The notes beneath the pieces are model-generated. The model saw nothing but the letters and a program-made list of their open reading frames with translations. It was not told the origin of the DNA and did no database searches. The position numbers and the translations under genes are program-made. This document shows, one piece after another, positions 22,386-33,480 of a stretch of 64,000 nucleotides of DNA (position 1 is the stretch's first letter; each line of letters starts with the position of its first letter). Origin of the DNA: Petrolisthes cinctipes (Eukaryota > Arthropoda > Malacostraca > Decapoda > Porcellanidae); contig JAWQEG010000261.1 in the NCBI GenBank assembly GCA_033782935.1, positions 648,001 to 712,000 on the forward strand. The letters run 5' to 3'.

Positions 22386-22608
22386 GCTACCAGCCCTCGT
22401 TCAGTCAACACCTCTCATCAAACTACTACAACGTCTCTCTGTTTTTTCCGGCATTCTCCAAGGAGTTTAGCCTGGTGAGCTTTCACCATATTTTCTATAT
22501 TGGTGTTTCAGCAAGATGTTGGTATTATTGTGCAGGACGTACAGTGTATAATTCAAGGATATTCTTATACCCCTGTACGGGACTCAAACCTATTTTGTTT
22601 TCAGTCAG

Positions 22609-23817
22609 ATGTCAGACCGGGAGAAGCCATCTTGAACGCCACGGCGTTCCTCCTCCACATCCTCTAGTTCCCTTGACAGGAAAAGGTGTGAGAAGGTTTC
22701 CCCTGAGAGGGATACAAAGAAAAAGAAGTTTAGCCACGAAGGGGGCCCTTCACAATCACCGGTTGAGTGTGCCTCTCCACCGTCACTACCTGGGCCCAAT
22801 GGTGTAAACATCACACCAACTGAGAACTCGTCCAAGGACGATACTTACGACCGGTTGAGTGGTTTAATAACTGGTTTATTTGAAAAACTAGATAGAAAGT
22901 CAGAGGCTAATGTGCTGAAGTGCAGTAATACAGATTATAGTGTTTTTCATGAAGTTTCTCCCTCTGAGAGCGAGGAAAGGGAAATCCCCGAGAATGTACC
23001 AGATCCTATGGATGAATTAGATACGTTCAACTGCGGCCAGGATAACCGAGAGGCAGAAGAAGACAACGCAGGCTTCCTGAAGGTCCTGGATGAACTCTCA
23101 GGCCATTTTCATGGTGAAGAAGAAAAAGGTGAGCCATTAACTGACCGCCTGGCCTCCATTCTCAATTCTAGTCTGAGACGGCGGCCCACGTCTGAAGGAG
23201 TAAAAATGACGTGTAGCAAGATCAGGCTTCCAAGCAACGTGCCGAACTTGACGGTGCCGGCAACCAACACAGCAATCACCAAAGCCATGAGTGTGGGTGG
23301 TAAACTCATCGATGCTCGACTTTTCCACACAAATGGGCTGATCTCAAAAGCTCTGATTCGCGTTGCCGAGTGCATAAGTGATATTGGGGAAAAGAAGAGT
23401 AAAACCATCAATTGTTACCTAGAAGGCCTAAATAACAGCCTCAGACTCCTGACGTCTGTCGTTAATTATATTCACCACCTGAGGAAAGAGGTGGCGCGTA
23501 TCCACGTTCATGACCGGGCGCTGGCAGAACTCTGTAAGTGGGAATGCGAGGTAGGAAATGACGAACTATTTCCCTTTGATGTGGTAAAAAAGTGTGACGA
23601 AATCCACAAGACGAGGAAGTTAGGAAGGCCATCTTATCGTCCTCTTAAGTATGCTTGGAACAAGAGATATACCTCGCACAGACAAACTCCCTACAGGCAT
23701 CCTTACAGCCAACAGTCGACCAGGCAATCTTCTTTCCAACGTGAAAGACCAAGGAACCAAACAAGGCCTTTTTTAGGCCAAAAGTCGTCCCAGGGAAGGG
23801 GGACGCAAAGGCAATAA
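22609..23817 (+). pseudogene. DIRS gag-like protein
   Basis: Reading from ATG 22609 gives about 402 codons with one in-frame TGA at codon 9 (22633-22635). The alternative start at 22855 gives 320 residues. The N-terminus is Ser/Lys-rich (a KKKKF run) and the centre is acidic. A conserved-looking middle (SVGGKLIDARLFHTNGLISK, LRKEVARIHVHDRALAEL) precedes a basic, Gln/Arg-rich tail (HRQTPYRHPYSQQ, RGTQRQ) suited to nucleic-acid binding. Position directly before the RT frame and size agree with DIRS gag. It is assigned by position and composition, not by a strong motif. Confidence 0.6.
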
Positions 23818-23840
23818 ACTCCCCAGGAAGCCTATCTCGG

Positions 23841-25640
23841 GTGAGTGACTCAACATATCCTCTGGTAAACACTTCTGATAACTTTGTGGGAGGTAAAATT
23901 AATGTTGCCAAATTACAATGGCTAGCACTGTCCAAGGACAGATGGATTCATGATGTGGTGAATGGAAATATTTTAGTTTTCAAATTTACCTATTCAGAAG
24001 AAAATACCCAATTCCCTTATTTTATCCACAAGATAGTAGAAACATGTAAACCAGATGAACAGGGTTTTTTCTCTAACGTGTTTCCAACTATTAAGAAAGA
24101 TGGTACAGCCAGAGTTATCTTGAATTTAAAAGAACTTAATGAGCATATATTACTCATCTACATTTTAAAATGGAGTCTATAAAAAATGTGGTTCAGTTAA
24201 TTCAACTTAACTGTTTTTTCATGACCATTGATTTCGAGGACGCTTATTTTTCAGTGTACGTTAAACCGGAAGAAAGAAAATGGTTACAGTTTATGTGGAA
24301 AGATCAATGTTTTCGATTTACATGCCTCCCTCAAGGTTTGACCTCAGCTCCTCGTATTTTTACGAAGTTGATGAAACCGGCCCTTTCTCATCTTAGAAAA
24401 CTTGGAATAACTGTGTCTTGTTACTTAGATAATTGTATTTTTATTGCAACATCATCAGATGAGCTGAGGAACAATGTGAGATATGCAATGAAATTTTTTG
24501 ACTCAATAGGGCTTACAATTAATGTACAAAAGTCGGTACTAAAACCAACCCAGGAAGTGGAATTCCTGGGAATAATTTTAAATTCTACCAATTTGTCTGC
24601 TACTTTGCCTTCCCGTAGGAAAGCTGATATAAAAAAACAAGGAAGGGTACTGTTAAAGAGAGAAGTAACTTTACATGACCTAGCTTCATTTATTGGCATG
24701 ACGGTGGCCTCCGACCCCGGTGTAGCGTTGGCTCCATTGAGATAAAAATATCTAGAGATAATTAGGAACCGGGAGCTTGCTAGAAACCATGGAAATTATC
24801 ATTCTAACATTACCTTAGACAATCACGCCAAAGAACTTATAAGTTGGTGGATCTTTAACATAGATTCTCAAGTAAAATCGCTTCGAGCTTCGTGCCCACA
24901 GCTGGAAATGTATTCAGATGCTTCTCTGACTGGTTGGGGTGCAACTATGGGTGACAAAAAGACAGGAGGTCATTGGGCTCATGAGGAAGTAGCTCATATT
25001 AATAGTTTAGAATTAAAAGCCATTTTATTCGGTCTAAAATATCTTTGTGATGATCACAGACAAACCCATATCCACCTAAGATCAGATAACACCACCGCAG
25101 TTGCTTGTTTAGACCGATGTGGTAGCACAAAACCTAACCTGAATGTATTAATAGAGCAGATTTTTGACTGGGCAGAGTCGAGAGAGATTACCTTGTCGGC
25201 AGAGTATGTGAAAGGAGTACTTAATGTAGAGGCTGATAAGGAATCACGAGTTCAAAGATTAGATGCAGAGTGGATGCTACAACCTCATATATTTAAAAAA
25301 CTATGCCAGGCATTTTATACACCAGATATCGACCTTTTTGCCACACGGATTAATGCTCAGTTACCTACCTATGTTTCTTGGAAACCAGACCCTGACGCAA
25401 CGTATATTAATGCCTTTGCAATGAATTGGGCCAATAAGAATTTATACGCCTTTCCTCCTTTCAGTGTCATTGGCAGAGTGTTAAAGAAACTCCAGGAGGA
25501 CGAAGCAACAATAATAACAGTTCTACCTCTGTGGCCAATCCAGGTGTGGTTCCCGATGGCTCTTCAGCTACTAGAAGAAGCTCCCCTGTTACTCCCTCAC
25601 AGTCCTCTAGTCCTGCCACAAAATCCATCCCTTTCACATC
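23841..25640 (+). pseudogene. DIRS reverse transcriptase-RNase H
   Basis: RT motifs: FPTIKKDGTARVILNLKELN (motif 1), FFMTIDFEDAYFSV (motif A with Asp), CLPQGLTSAPRIFTKLM (motif B), and YLDNCIFIA in place of the usual YLDDxL (second catalytic Asp is Asn), then VEFLGIILN. RNase H follows: MYSDASLTGWGA, NSLELKAILFGL, LRSDNTTAVA, EADKESR. Next comes a conserved post-RH region (DLFATRINAQLPTYVSW) ending near 25640. Breaks: a frameshift near 24150 and an in-frame TAA at 24743. The end overlaps the recombinase frame, as in known DIRS elements. Loss of the catalytic Asp makes this copy unable to replicate itself. Confidence 0.85.
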
Positions 25641-25946
25641 CACGGGCCCAAAAATTAATTCTTACAGCGATGGTGTTATCGGGCAAGCCTACCAAAATCA
25701 AGACGTTTCGCCAGAAGCTGCCCAGTTTCTTCTTACATCGTGGAGAGAAAGCACAAAACTACAATATGGGTCGCATATCGAGAGATGGGTGTCATTTTGT
25801 CTCGGAAGAGAAATTGATCCATTTTCGCCATCTTTAACTGTACTACTGGATTTTTTATTATTAAAATTAAAAAAGGAGAAAGGGCGAGGTTATAGCTCTA
25901 TGAACAAAATACGTTCAGCAATTTCAGCAATAGTCTATATCAATGG

Positions 25947-26006
25947 CCAGCCTGCAGGGAGACATCCGTTACTTAGCCAGCCTGCAGGGAGACATCCGTT
26001 ACTTAG
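25947..26006 (+). repeat. 30-bp tandem duplication inside the YR gene
   Basis: Two identical units at 25947-25976 and 25977-26006 (CCAGCCTGCAGGGAGACATC start). Ten codons, frame kept. Confidence 0.95.
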
Positions 26007-26043
26007 GAGATTTATGAGGGCAGTCTTCCAAGAGAAGCCATCC

Positions 26044-26247
26044 CTTACTCCAAACCATACCACCTGGGACCCAGATCTGGTCTTTAATTACATAAAGAGT
26101 CTAGGTACACCCTTACTCCAAACTATACCACCTGGGACCCAGATCTGGTCTTTAATTACATAAAGAGTCTAGGTACACCCTTACTCCAAACCATACCACC
26201 TGGGACCCAGACTTGGTCTTTAATTACATAAAGAGTATAGGTACAAA
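26044..26247 (+). repeat. 68-bp tandem triplication inside the YR gene
   Basis: Units at 26044, 26112 and 26180, differing at only two to four positions. 68 is not divisible by three, so each unit shifts the frame. Confidence 0.95.
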
Positions 26248-27479
26248 CAACAACATGCCAATAATTCAGTTGTCAAGAAAACTCACAATCTTAATGTTAC
26301 TTACTTCCGGCCAACGTGGTCAAGCCTTACATTTAATGGACATTAGGAACATGAGTGTATCAGAAGCCAGAGTCTCCTTCAGAATGGGGGACACCCTGAA
26401 AACTTCAAGGCCAGGTGACCCTTTATCTGAATTAGTTTTTGATGCATACGTCCCAGATAGACGAATATGTGTATACACCACAATTGTTGCCTATCTAGAA
26501 AGGACAAAAGAGAGAAGAGGGAAAATAACTAGTTTTTTTCTGACCTCAAAACCACCTATAAAATCGGCTTCTCGAGATACTTTGAGACGCTGGACAAAAG
26601 ATATTATGAAGGCTCCTGGCATTGATCTTACCATTTTCTCACCACATTCCACCAGGTCAGCATCGTCCAGTAAAGCAGCTCTCAAACTACCCGTGTCCAC
26701 TATTGTATCCACGGTTGGATGGGCTCGTGAATCCACTTTTGCCAAGTATTACAAGAAACAAATTAAAAACCATAGCCTGTTTGCAAGAGCAATTTTGCCA
26801 GAAGTTCTTTAGTATATGATCCAACATTGTGCAATTTATATGTATATATCACATTTCTTTTCCTTGTTTATGGAACTATTGAATAAAGTTGTACTACTTG
26901 TATAGTTACTATATCGTACGTACAGTCTGTTACAGTTCCGACTGGGCCACCCAGTATCGAGAGATCGTAGATGTGGCAGCAGTGTGTGTGTGTGCTCGAA
27001 AATTATACGATTCGTCAACACTCTCCCTCTGTAGTGAACATGACCTTGCCTCAAAGTTCATTCCATAGATGGCGCTGTGTAGTTGTGGAAGGAATGTGGA
27101 CTGCAGGGTTGAAGTTTCGGGAAACATCTATGCTCGTGCCAATGAGTCATGAGCTCTCAGGCAGAGTGGTTGAGGAATGCTATTATGGAAATTTAACTAC
27201 TATATTACACAATGATCAGGTGAAGCTAAGGTAAAGTTGTTCGTAGCCTGAACAGTGAATATTTCTTCTTAATGGATTTCATGTTTAGCATGCAACATTG
27301 CATTGTTTTCTTGTTTTTCTACCAACTCGAGCAGATCGAGCAGATAGGTTGTTTGCTTTGGCCATCATATTTTGGTAGGCATTATTTGATGTTCACCTCT
27401 GATTTTGTATTTTATTTGTAAGTCACGTTACACTGTATTACATGCATAGCAAAATTCCTTCATTACTAAATACTCCTTC

Positions 27480-27481
<2 letters not shown>

Positions 27482-27531
<50 letters not shown>

Positions 27532-27541
27532 AAGTGTACTG

Positions 27542-27572
<31 letters not shown>
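27482..27572. repeat. (CT)n microsatellites
   Basis: 46 bp of CT at 27482-27527 and 28 bp at 27545-27572. The right arm has one GA tract of 37 bp at 30314-30350. Confidence 0.95.
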
Positions 27573-27576
<4 letters not shown>

Positions 27577-27939
27577 GAACACTATCTTATCTTATCCAGG
27601 CTATTTAGATATGAAATCGTATGGAGATTTAGGACCAATTCCACAGTTGTTCGTTGCAATTTGTTAGCGCCCAAACGAAAGAATCTAAACTGTGTAAATG
27701 ACTTTTGACTGATTTATTGGATTAACCTGATGAGTAAAGTTTACAGATATTGTAATAATACTAGTGCTTGATAGTTTTGGTGAATAGGTATACTCAGCTT
27801 TTGGGAAATAACGAAGGCTTACGAGTGTGTTTGGGGAGGAATCTGACGAACAAAATAACTATGTGGGACCGGCCCTGACTCCTTGACATTCTACGTTAAA
27901 CACATAAGTGTCGAAATATGTGATCTTTTGCCAATGATA

Positions 27940-28251
27940 GATTCTTCTTCACCTCCTTCTAACTTTTTCACTTTTCTTATCCTGTTCTTTCTTCACCTTT
28001 GCCTCATCTCCACCTCTTCTCCCTTTCTCCTTTAGACCCCGTAGGAGGGTATTGCCGGTAGTGATAGAGGGCAATACTTTAAGGGTTTTGGCGCCCCTTC
28101 GGCCCCAGCCAATCTCTTTCAGTTATTCAACTGTCTCTTTTCTTTCTATTTCCTTCCTGCTTGCTGTCCCACCTCTTCTATCACCTTCTTCTAGCGCTAT
28201 ATGATCTCGATGTTGCAGCGCCAAAAATCAATCAATCAATCAATCAATCAA
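27940..28251 (+). mobile_element. SINE or 5'-truncated LINE with (CAAT)n tail
   Basis: A 312-bp insertion flanked by a 13-bp duplication TTTGCCAATGATA (27927-27939 and 28252-28264). The opposite arm of the host element (near 29938-29960) has the corresponding empty site. It ends in (CAAT)n at 28227-28251 and contains CCCCGTAGGAGGGTATTGCC and CCCCTTCGGCCCC boxes reminiscent of crustacean short retroposons (recognition from memory). No clear tRNA-type A/B boxes. Confidence 0.75.
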
Positions 28252-28560
28252 TTTGCCAATGATAATCAACTGGCATTGATTGTTATATTAACTGGGTTAT
28301 GTTTTGTTTAGAAGCCACACCTGAATGGGGAAGAGGGATCACTCCTAGCGACCAAGCGTGTGTTTAACCTCCTAATAGATTACCCCGATTTTTGCTAATT
28401 AACCTTTTGTAGTGAAAAATAGTGTGTGCATAACAGTAGGTGTTTTACTAAATTTGCACATCGTTCACATAATGATTGATTTATTCCAGAGATAACGGTG
28501 TGTGGCTGTGGGGAAGAGAAGGGCGAAGTTTTGGAAAGTAGGTGGGCAAGGTGAAGTTCA

Positions 28561-29499
28561 CTGGAAGGCACCGGTTGAGCAGACGGATACGTAGGGTCAT
28601 TACTTTAGCTAGGAATGTAGTTTGCCAGTCAGTATTTGATGAGCGTTTCAGAGTAACGACTCCTTATAATGATAAAATCCTAAAGATTTTTATTACTTTG
28701 TTTATTGTATCACCCGTTACCATAAATCCTACGAATTATGAAATTACTCCGAAACTATCCCTCTCGCATATTCTGTGTATCTTTTTATCGAGTCATCAAG
28801 TAATGAATAGATAACGTTAGCTACACAAATTAAAGAAGAATGTGTCTAAATTGACATTACCGATATCATGCTGTATGTGTAATAATCCTAAAGAAAATTA
28901 GCTCCTTGTAAAAGTCAGACAGAACACGTGATTAAACCAAGATTTACTTGCATTATAAATAAATATAAAATATTCGCGTCCGTGCCCGAGATCACATCTT
29001 AAAACACACTGCACACTCAGAGGGACCCCTATTCGGAGGCATATTTTTCAATTCTGACCTGGTCAATGCAATCCGTTCAGTTAGGTTAGATTAAGTATGG
29101 TTGGGTTGAAATGCAGTCAAGTAGGTAAAATGAGCTGGGAAAGACAATGAGACTATTTAAAAAATTTCCTATGGTTACTTTTATTCCTATATGTTAGGAG
29201 CAATTTTCCTTCATTTTGTCCCAGCACTTCTTGCTCTCCAGCCAAATTCGAGAAATATGCTAACCAGCTGTAAAATCGGCGGTTGAACCCTCGTTGGCCG
29301 GGGGAAAGATAAAACTCTGGTTATTCTCTACTTTCGTCATCTTTACAGGTTCATATTTTCAATAGACAGGAACACTCTATAAATGTAAATAGGCAAAGTA
29401 GGAGTTATACAATCCTTGACAACCCAACAACATTTATTTAAACAAAATAATTTTTTATTTACATTGACAATTAATAACCAGTCCAGCCACCTTCCTTCT
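28561..29499. other. Central single-copy part of the Tc1-like element
   Basis: No transposase N-terminal or DDE motifs seen. The ORF at 28542-28814 begins in the inverted arm and has no domain. A stretch near 29080-29240 is weakly like the MITE-type sequence at 15950-16070. Confidence 0.4.
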
Positions 29500-29720
29500 C
29501 TATGACGGCACGCAGTCTATCGGGCACAGAGGCCACAATGCGTCGAATTTGTTAGGTTTGTTGCGGAACATCTCCCACTGAGCCTGGGTATGAGCCATTA
29601 GTGCCTCCGGTCTCCGCTCCACCATCTCTGGCTCCCAGCAGTTGACCATATTAGCCCACATGTTCTCTATGGGGTTCCAACGAAGTTCACCTTGCCCACC
29701 TAGGCTACTTTCTGAGACTT
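29490..29720 (-). pseudogene. Tc1-like transposase C-terminal fragment
   Basis: Minus frame reads RWNPIENMWANMVNCWEPEM, with the third catalytic Glu in the PIENxW box, then QAQWEMFRNKPNKF. After a frameshift come VIEKEGGWTGY and a stop, the usual C-terminal signature of Tc1 transposases. The N-terminal domain and the first two catalytic Asp motifs are absent from the element. The start of this motif is duplicated in the opposite inverted arm near 28545-28560, so the arm boundary falls inside the transposase ORF. Confidence 0.75.
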
Positions 29721-30310
29721 CGCCCTTCTCTTCTCCACATAAATCCATCATTATGTGAACGGTGTGCAAATTTGGTAGATCACCTACTACTATGCACACA
29801 TTAATGTATCTATTAGCAAAACTTGGGGTAATCTATTAGTAGGTTAAACACACGTTTGGTCGTTAGGAGTGATGCCTCTTCCCCGTTCACCTGTGGGTTC
29901 AAAACAAACATAACCCAGTTAACAATCAATGCGAGTTGATTATCACTGGCAAAACGATCGCTTATTTCGACACTACTAATTTGTTTATTAACGTAGAATG
30001 TCAGGGAGCCAGGACTGAATCCACAGTCATTTTGTCAGAGTCCTCCCCAAACACACTTGTAAGGCTTCGTTATTTCTCAAAAGCTGATTATTCCTATTCA
30101 CCAAAACTATTAATTGAGCATTTGTATTATTACAATAGCTGCATACTTTACTCATCAGATGCTTCCAATAAATCAGACACAAGTCATTTACACAGTTTAG
30201 TTTCTTTCGTTTGGGTGCTAACAAATCACAACGAACAACTGTGGAATTGGTCCTCACTCTCTGTTCCATTTCATTAGTATAGAGATAGGATAAGATAAGA
30301 TGGTGTTTAT

Positions 30311-30353
<43 letters not shown>

Positions 30354-30962
30354 ACAGTTGACTTTAACATTTTTATTACGAGAAAAAGTATTTAGCAATG
30401 AAGGAATTTTACTATGCATGTAATACCTGACTTACAAATAAAATACGAAATCAAAGGTGATCTCAAATTATGCTTACCAAAATATGATGGACAAAGAAAA
30501 CAACCTATCTGCCCGATCCTAGTTGGTAGAAAAACAAGATAACAATCGTGGCAACGAGACGTGAGCTCTGTCAGAACGGCTGAGCAATGTTGCATGCCAA
30601 ACATGATAACCATTAAGAAGAAATATTCACTGTTCAGGCTACGAACAACTTTACCTTAGCTTCACCTGATCATTGTGTAATATAGTAGTTAAATTTCCAT
30701 AATAGCATTCCTCAACCACTCTGCCTGAGAGCTCATGACTCATTGGCACGAGCATAGATGTTTCCCGAAACTTCAACCCTGCAGTCCACATTCCTTCCAC
30801 AACTACACAGCGCCATCTATGGAATGAACTTTGAGGCAAGGTCATGTTCACTACAGAGGGAGAGTGTTGACGATCCGTATAATTTTCGAGCACACACACA
30901 CACTGCTGCCACATCTGCGATCTCTCGATACTGGGTGGCCCAGTCGGAACTGTAACAGACTG
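29690..30962 (-). repeat. Right inverted arm of the Tc1-like element
   Basis: Complement of 26923-28560 without the 312-bp retroposon. Confidence 0.85.
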
Positions 30963-31189
30963 TACATGGAACGTGTCTAGAGACAGTTTTGTTTGTTATG
31001 GTTAAGGGTTGTTCAAAAATAAAATGTTATAATTTACCATAGATTCAAGTTATTATTATTCACTCCTAATTTACTAAATAGTAAATAGTTTTTTGTAGTT
31101 ACATGATAGAAATATGGAGACCAGTTTTACCTAATCTTGCATAAGCACTGTGTTTTTAGTGTTAAGTTCTTGGAGGTTTGAGGAACCAC

Positions 31190-31543
31190 TCTAAAGCTCT
31201 CATTGGGTACCGTTGTGACGTCAGTTAGAATGTTGTGAAGTGAAATTGTAAGATTAAACGAATACTTACCAAGTGTGAAGTTTGATCGTAATTTCACGTA
31301 CATTTTAACTGCGTCACTTAGGTACTAAATGCCCTCCCTCCCTACCCAATACTCTCCGAGTGTCAGTATGGAACTAATTGTGGTGGCAAAAACGTAATGG
31401 CTGATTCCTCAAACCTACTCTAAAGGACTGGCGAGGGGCCGGCTGTGCGGTCATCTCATTTAGTACCTAAGTGACGCAGTTAAAATGTTCGTGAAATTAC
31501 GATCAAACTTCACACTTGGTAAGTATTCGTTTAATCTTACAAT
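31190..31543 (+). repeat. ICR-like block of the second DIRS element (hairpin with embedded ITR pieces)
   Basis: 31190-31245 is complementary to 22303-22352 and 31430-31462 to 22350-22385 of the left ITR. Around these, 31236-31322 is complementary to 31458-31543, making a hairpin with about 87-bp arms and a 135-bp loop. A TGACGTCA octamer lies at 31216. Confidence 0.65.
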
Positions 31544-31949
31544 TATCAATTATTTATATACCGACATTCGTGTCAATTATTAACATCATTAAATGTAAGA
31601 TTAAGTTTTTAATATTATGATGTAACACAAAAACAACCGAGGTAATATTATTGTATACGGTATTTTTTCGTATAATATTCAATGGTTATCATCAAGCACT
31701 AAACGCTGAAAAATACTTACACAATAACTGAAAAAGAATCATGAACCAGAATGCTATTTATTATATGAAGCAAATGTGAATACCATTATATTACATGTGT
31801 CAAGTGTTGATACCACTAACACACACTTCCATTTCCCCCGTATCTACCTAACAGTTTATAATCGTGTCAAATATCAAGGCTCTCATTATCCCTCACGTGA
31901 TAGCAACCTTGTAATATTCTGAATACTTTTAATAATAGCTCGTTGTATT
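31543..31949 (+). repeat. Left copy of a 0.4-kb inverted repeat (partner 53791-54193)
   Basis: 407 bp matched in reverse complement at 53791-54193 with a few percent difference. The two copies enclose 21.8 kb of nested elements inside the DIRS element. AT-rich, no ORF. Confidence 0.85.
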
Positions 31950-32335
31950 GAAATAATGGAATTTGACTATGAAACCCTTTTTTTGTCATTTGTCTCTTAG
32001 TAGCAAAAATTATTATTTGGTCTGTATCTCTCTTTTCTGTGTGCATGTAATATACTTATATAATTATATAAGCCAGTACACACACACATAACATAATAAT
32101 GTTGGTGACAGAGGTTCTATTGGTTTTATCTGTCATGAGTTGCGAGAGAAGTATATTCATAATTATTTAAACATTGTAATAGTTCCATCAAGTAATACAT
32201 GGGATGCACAGTTGAGGTTTCATCGGACATGTTAATAAAGAAGCTGGCAACTATTTTCAACATTTCTTAAAATTAAACTTTATTGAAGGCGTGTTAAGGT
32301 CTGAAATCCTGTGTTTCCTATCATACAACACCTTC
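31950..32335. other. Unassigned DNA
   Basis: AT-rich, no ORF or repeat recognised. The minus-strand repeat ORF ends in it at 32257. Confidence 0.45.
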
Positions 32336-32522
32336 CCAATACTCACACCGTTGTATTTGATGCCATATTGGTCTTTACTGTCTTCTGCTACAAGGTTGAT
32401 ATTAGTGTGACATTCCATGTACACTCTACCAATACTCACACCATTGTATTTGATGCCGTATTGGTCTTTACTGTCTTCTGCTACAAGGTTGATATTAGTG
32501 TGACATTCCATATACACTCTAC
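32257..32522 (-). CDS. ORF made of 31-residue repeats, 3' part (left of gypsy insertion)
   Basis: The minus frame holds two copies of a 31-residue unit (VYMECHTNINLVAEDSKDQY start, ending NGVSIG) coded by the 93-bp tandem repeat, then a unique tail KVLYDRKHRISDL...KKC and a stop at 32257. The frame continues right of the gypsy insertion at 42946-43124. The plus strand of the same repeat is also open, so the coding strand is uncertain. No family is recognised. A TTTATT (poly(A) signal on the minus strand) lies at 32278-32283. May be part of a real gene, an old element or chance. Confidence 0.3.
32336..32522 (+). repeat. 93-bp tandem repeat, two copies left of the gypsy insertion
   Basis: Units start at 32336 and 32429 (CCAATACTCACACC). 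The array continues at 42949 and 43042 after the gypsy element. Confidence 0.95.
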
Positions 32523-33411
32523 TGTAACGCTCCTTTTTATTTTTATTCAATGGATCTCTTTGAGTTACCCCTTTTATTTTTTTTTCTTGTCCATCTTCGA
32601 GTTGAAGTCATGGCCGAAGAAAAAGAAAACGTGATAGTAGTTATTACTGGTAATGTATAATGTTTGTATATATATAATATAGACATGTTAGTTATTATAA
32701 TAGGTAGGAAATTAATTATGTGTATGTATTTTGGGAGATGGGTTGATCAGGAGGACGTGGTAACAACCATGATGTAATGAGTATGAGTATTGCATCAGCT
32801 TATATGGAATTCGAGCGAGTATAGTGGAGTCTTTAAAATAATGTATGTTATTTCCTGATTAGCATAATGGGTAGTTAACTAACCTCCGAGACCACTTACC
32901 TGACTCACCCTATCTCCTATCTTATTTTAAAAACTCACTACAAAAGTAATTAGCAGTCCCTGAGGGTTATTGACGAAGTAATTTATGTTCCAATATTTCG
33001 CTGAGTTTGGGGGAGAACTCATTCTCTCTCCGGCTTCCCCTTCAAACAGGTACGGTTGAAAACAGTCTGTGTTAACTATAATAATTAGTGTACTTAAAGC
33101 AATAATAATATTCCATAACTAAAGAGTAAGTGTCAAATAAGTGCTTGATGTGTTGAAAGTTTTAATTTGCCCTATGATGACAGTGATAAATTATGATTGA
33201 TTCTCTCTCCGGCTTCCCCTTCAAACAGGTGGTGTTCTGGTCCACGAGGTCGTGCGAGTCAAAGATATCTGGGAAAGTTAATTCTTATGGTAGTTCTCGA
33301 TATCCATATTACGGTTCGGGGTACATTGCCCACCGTGAGTGGTTATTTCTCTGTGATTAATTTCTATGTGATTTTCTTTGTCATTCTTTGGTGAATTTAT
33401 TTTCTTGTACA
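32523..33411 (+). repeat. 5' LTR, first part
   Basis: 889 bp matching 41702-42589 almost base for base. The LTR then breaks off where inserted DNA begins. Confidence 0.9.
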
Positions 33412-33480
33412 GTTGCGGAACAAAGAACCTGAACACAAGTGGCGACCCCTGGCAACCATTACTCGTGAAAAAATAAATAA
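33412..33480 (+). other. Border segment between LTR and palindrome
   Basis: Contains AAGTGGCGACCCC, which looks like a retroelement primer-binding site after an LTR end. Its origin is unclear. The short ORF 33413-33667 starts here and continues into the palindrome arm. Confidence 0.35.

Larger units (their letters stand above)
25531..26812 (+). pseudogene. DIRS tyrosine recombinase (YR)
   Basis: N-terminal core-binding part at 25531-26163 (SWRESTKLQYGSHIERWVSF, GYSSMNKIRSAISAI). The catalytic part at 26213-26812 has LTSGQRGQAL (first Arg), SPHSTRSASSSKA (His-x2-Arg), and TFAKYYKK (Tyr nucleophile). All four catalytic positions are present. The frame is broken by a 68-bp segment present three times (26044-26247). 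The two extra copies add 136 bp and shift the frame by one; apart from them the frame is continuous. An extra 30-bp in-frame tandem duplication lies at 25947-26006. The enzyme joins circular retrotransposon DNA to the genome. Confidence 0.85.
26923..28560 (+). repeat. Left inverted arm of the Tc1-like element
   Basis: Mirror of 29690-30962. Arms differ by scattered substitutions and small gaps, more so toward the inside. Small near-identical ORFs (26971-27234 plus, 30651-30914 minus) occur in both arms and are unlikely to be genes. Confidence 0.85.
26921..30964 (-). mobile_element. Tc1/mariner-like element with about 1.3-kb inverted arms
   Basis: Both ends read TA-CAGTCTGTTACAGTTCCG in opposite orientation, with TA at 26921-26922 and 30963-30964 as the target dinucleotide duplication. 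The inverted arms run 26923-28560 and 29690-30962. The left arm is longer because of a 312-bp retroposon and a longer CT tract. The central single-copy part (28561-29689) includes the transposase 3' end. It sits between the YR gene and the ICR-like block of the DIRS element. Confidence 0.8.

Noticed and set aside
27442..27708. 88-codon Ser/Leu repeat ORF
   Set aside because: Translation of the CT microsatellite.
26971..30914. Two near-identical 87-codon ORFs as genes
   Set aside because: They are mirror copies inside the inverted arms of the Tc1-like element, with no domain.
32311..32634. Plus-strand ORF crossing into the LTR
   Set aside because: It joins the 93-bp repeat with gypsy LTR sequence across a known insertion border, so it cannot be an ancestral gene.
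32523..33411. 889-bp direct repeats as complete LTRs ending TGTACA
   Set aside because: The true LTR continues to CGTTACA (42945), complementary to the TGTAACG start and flanked by the CTAC duplication; the 889-bp end is only the palindrome insertion point.
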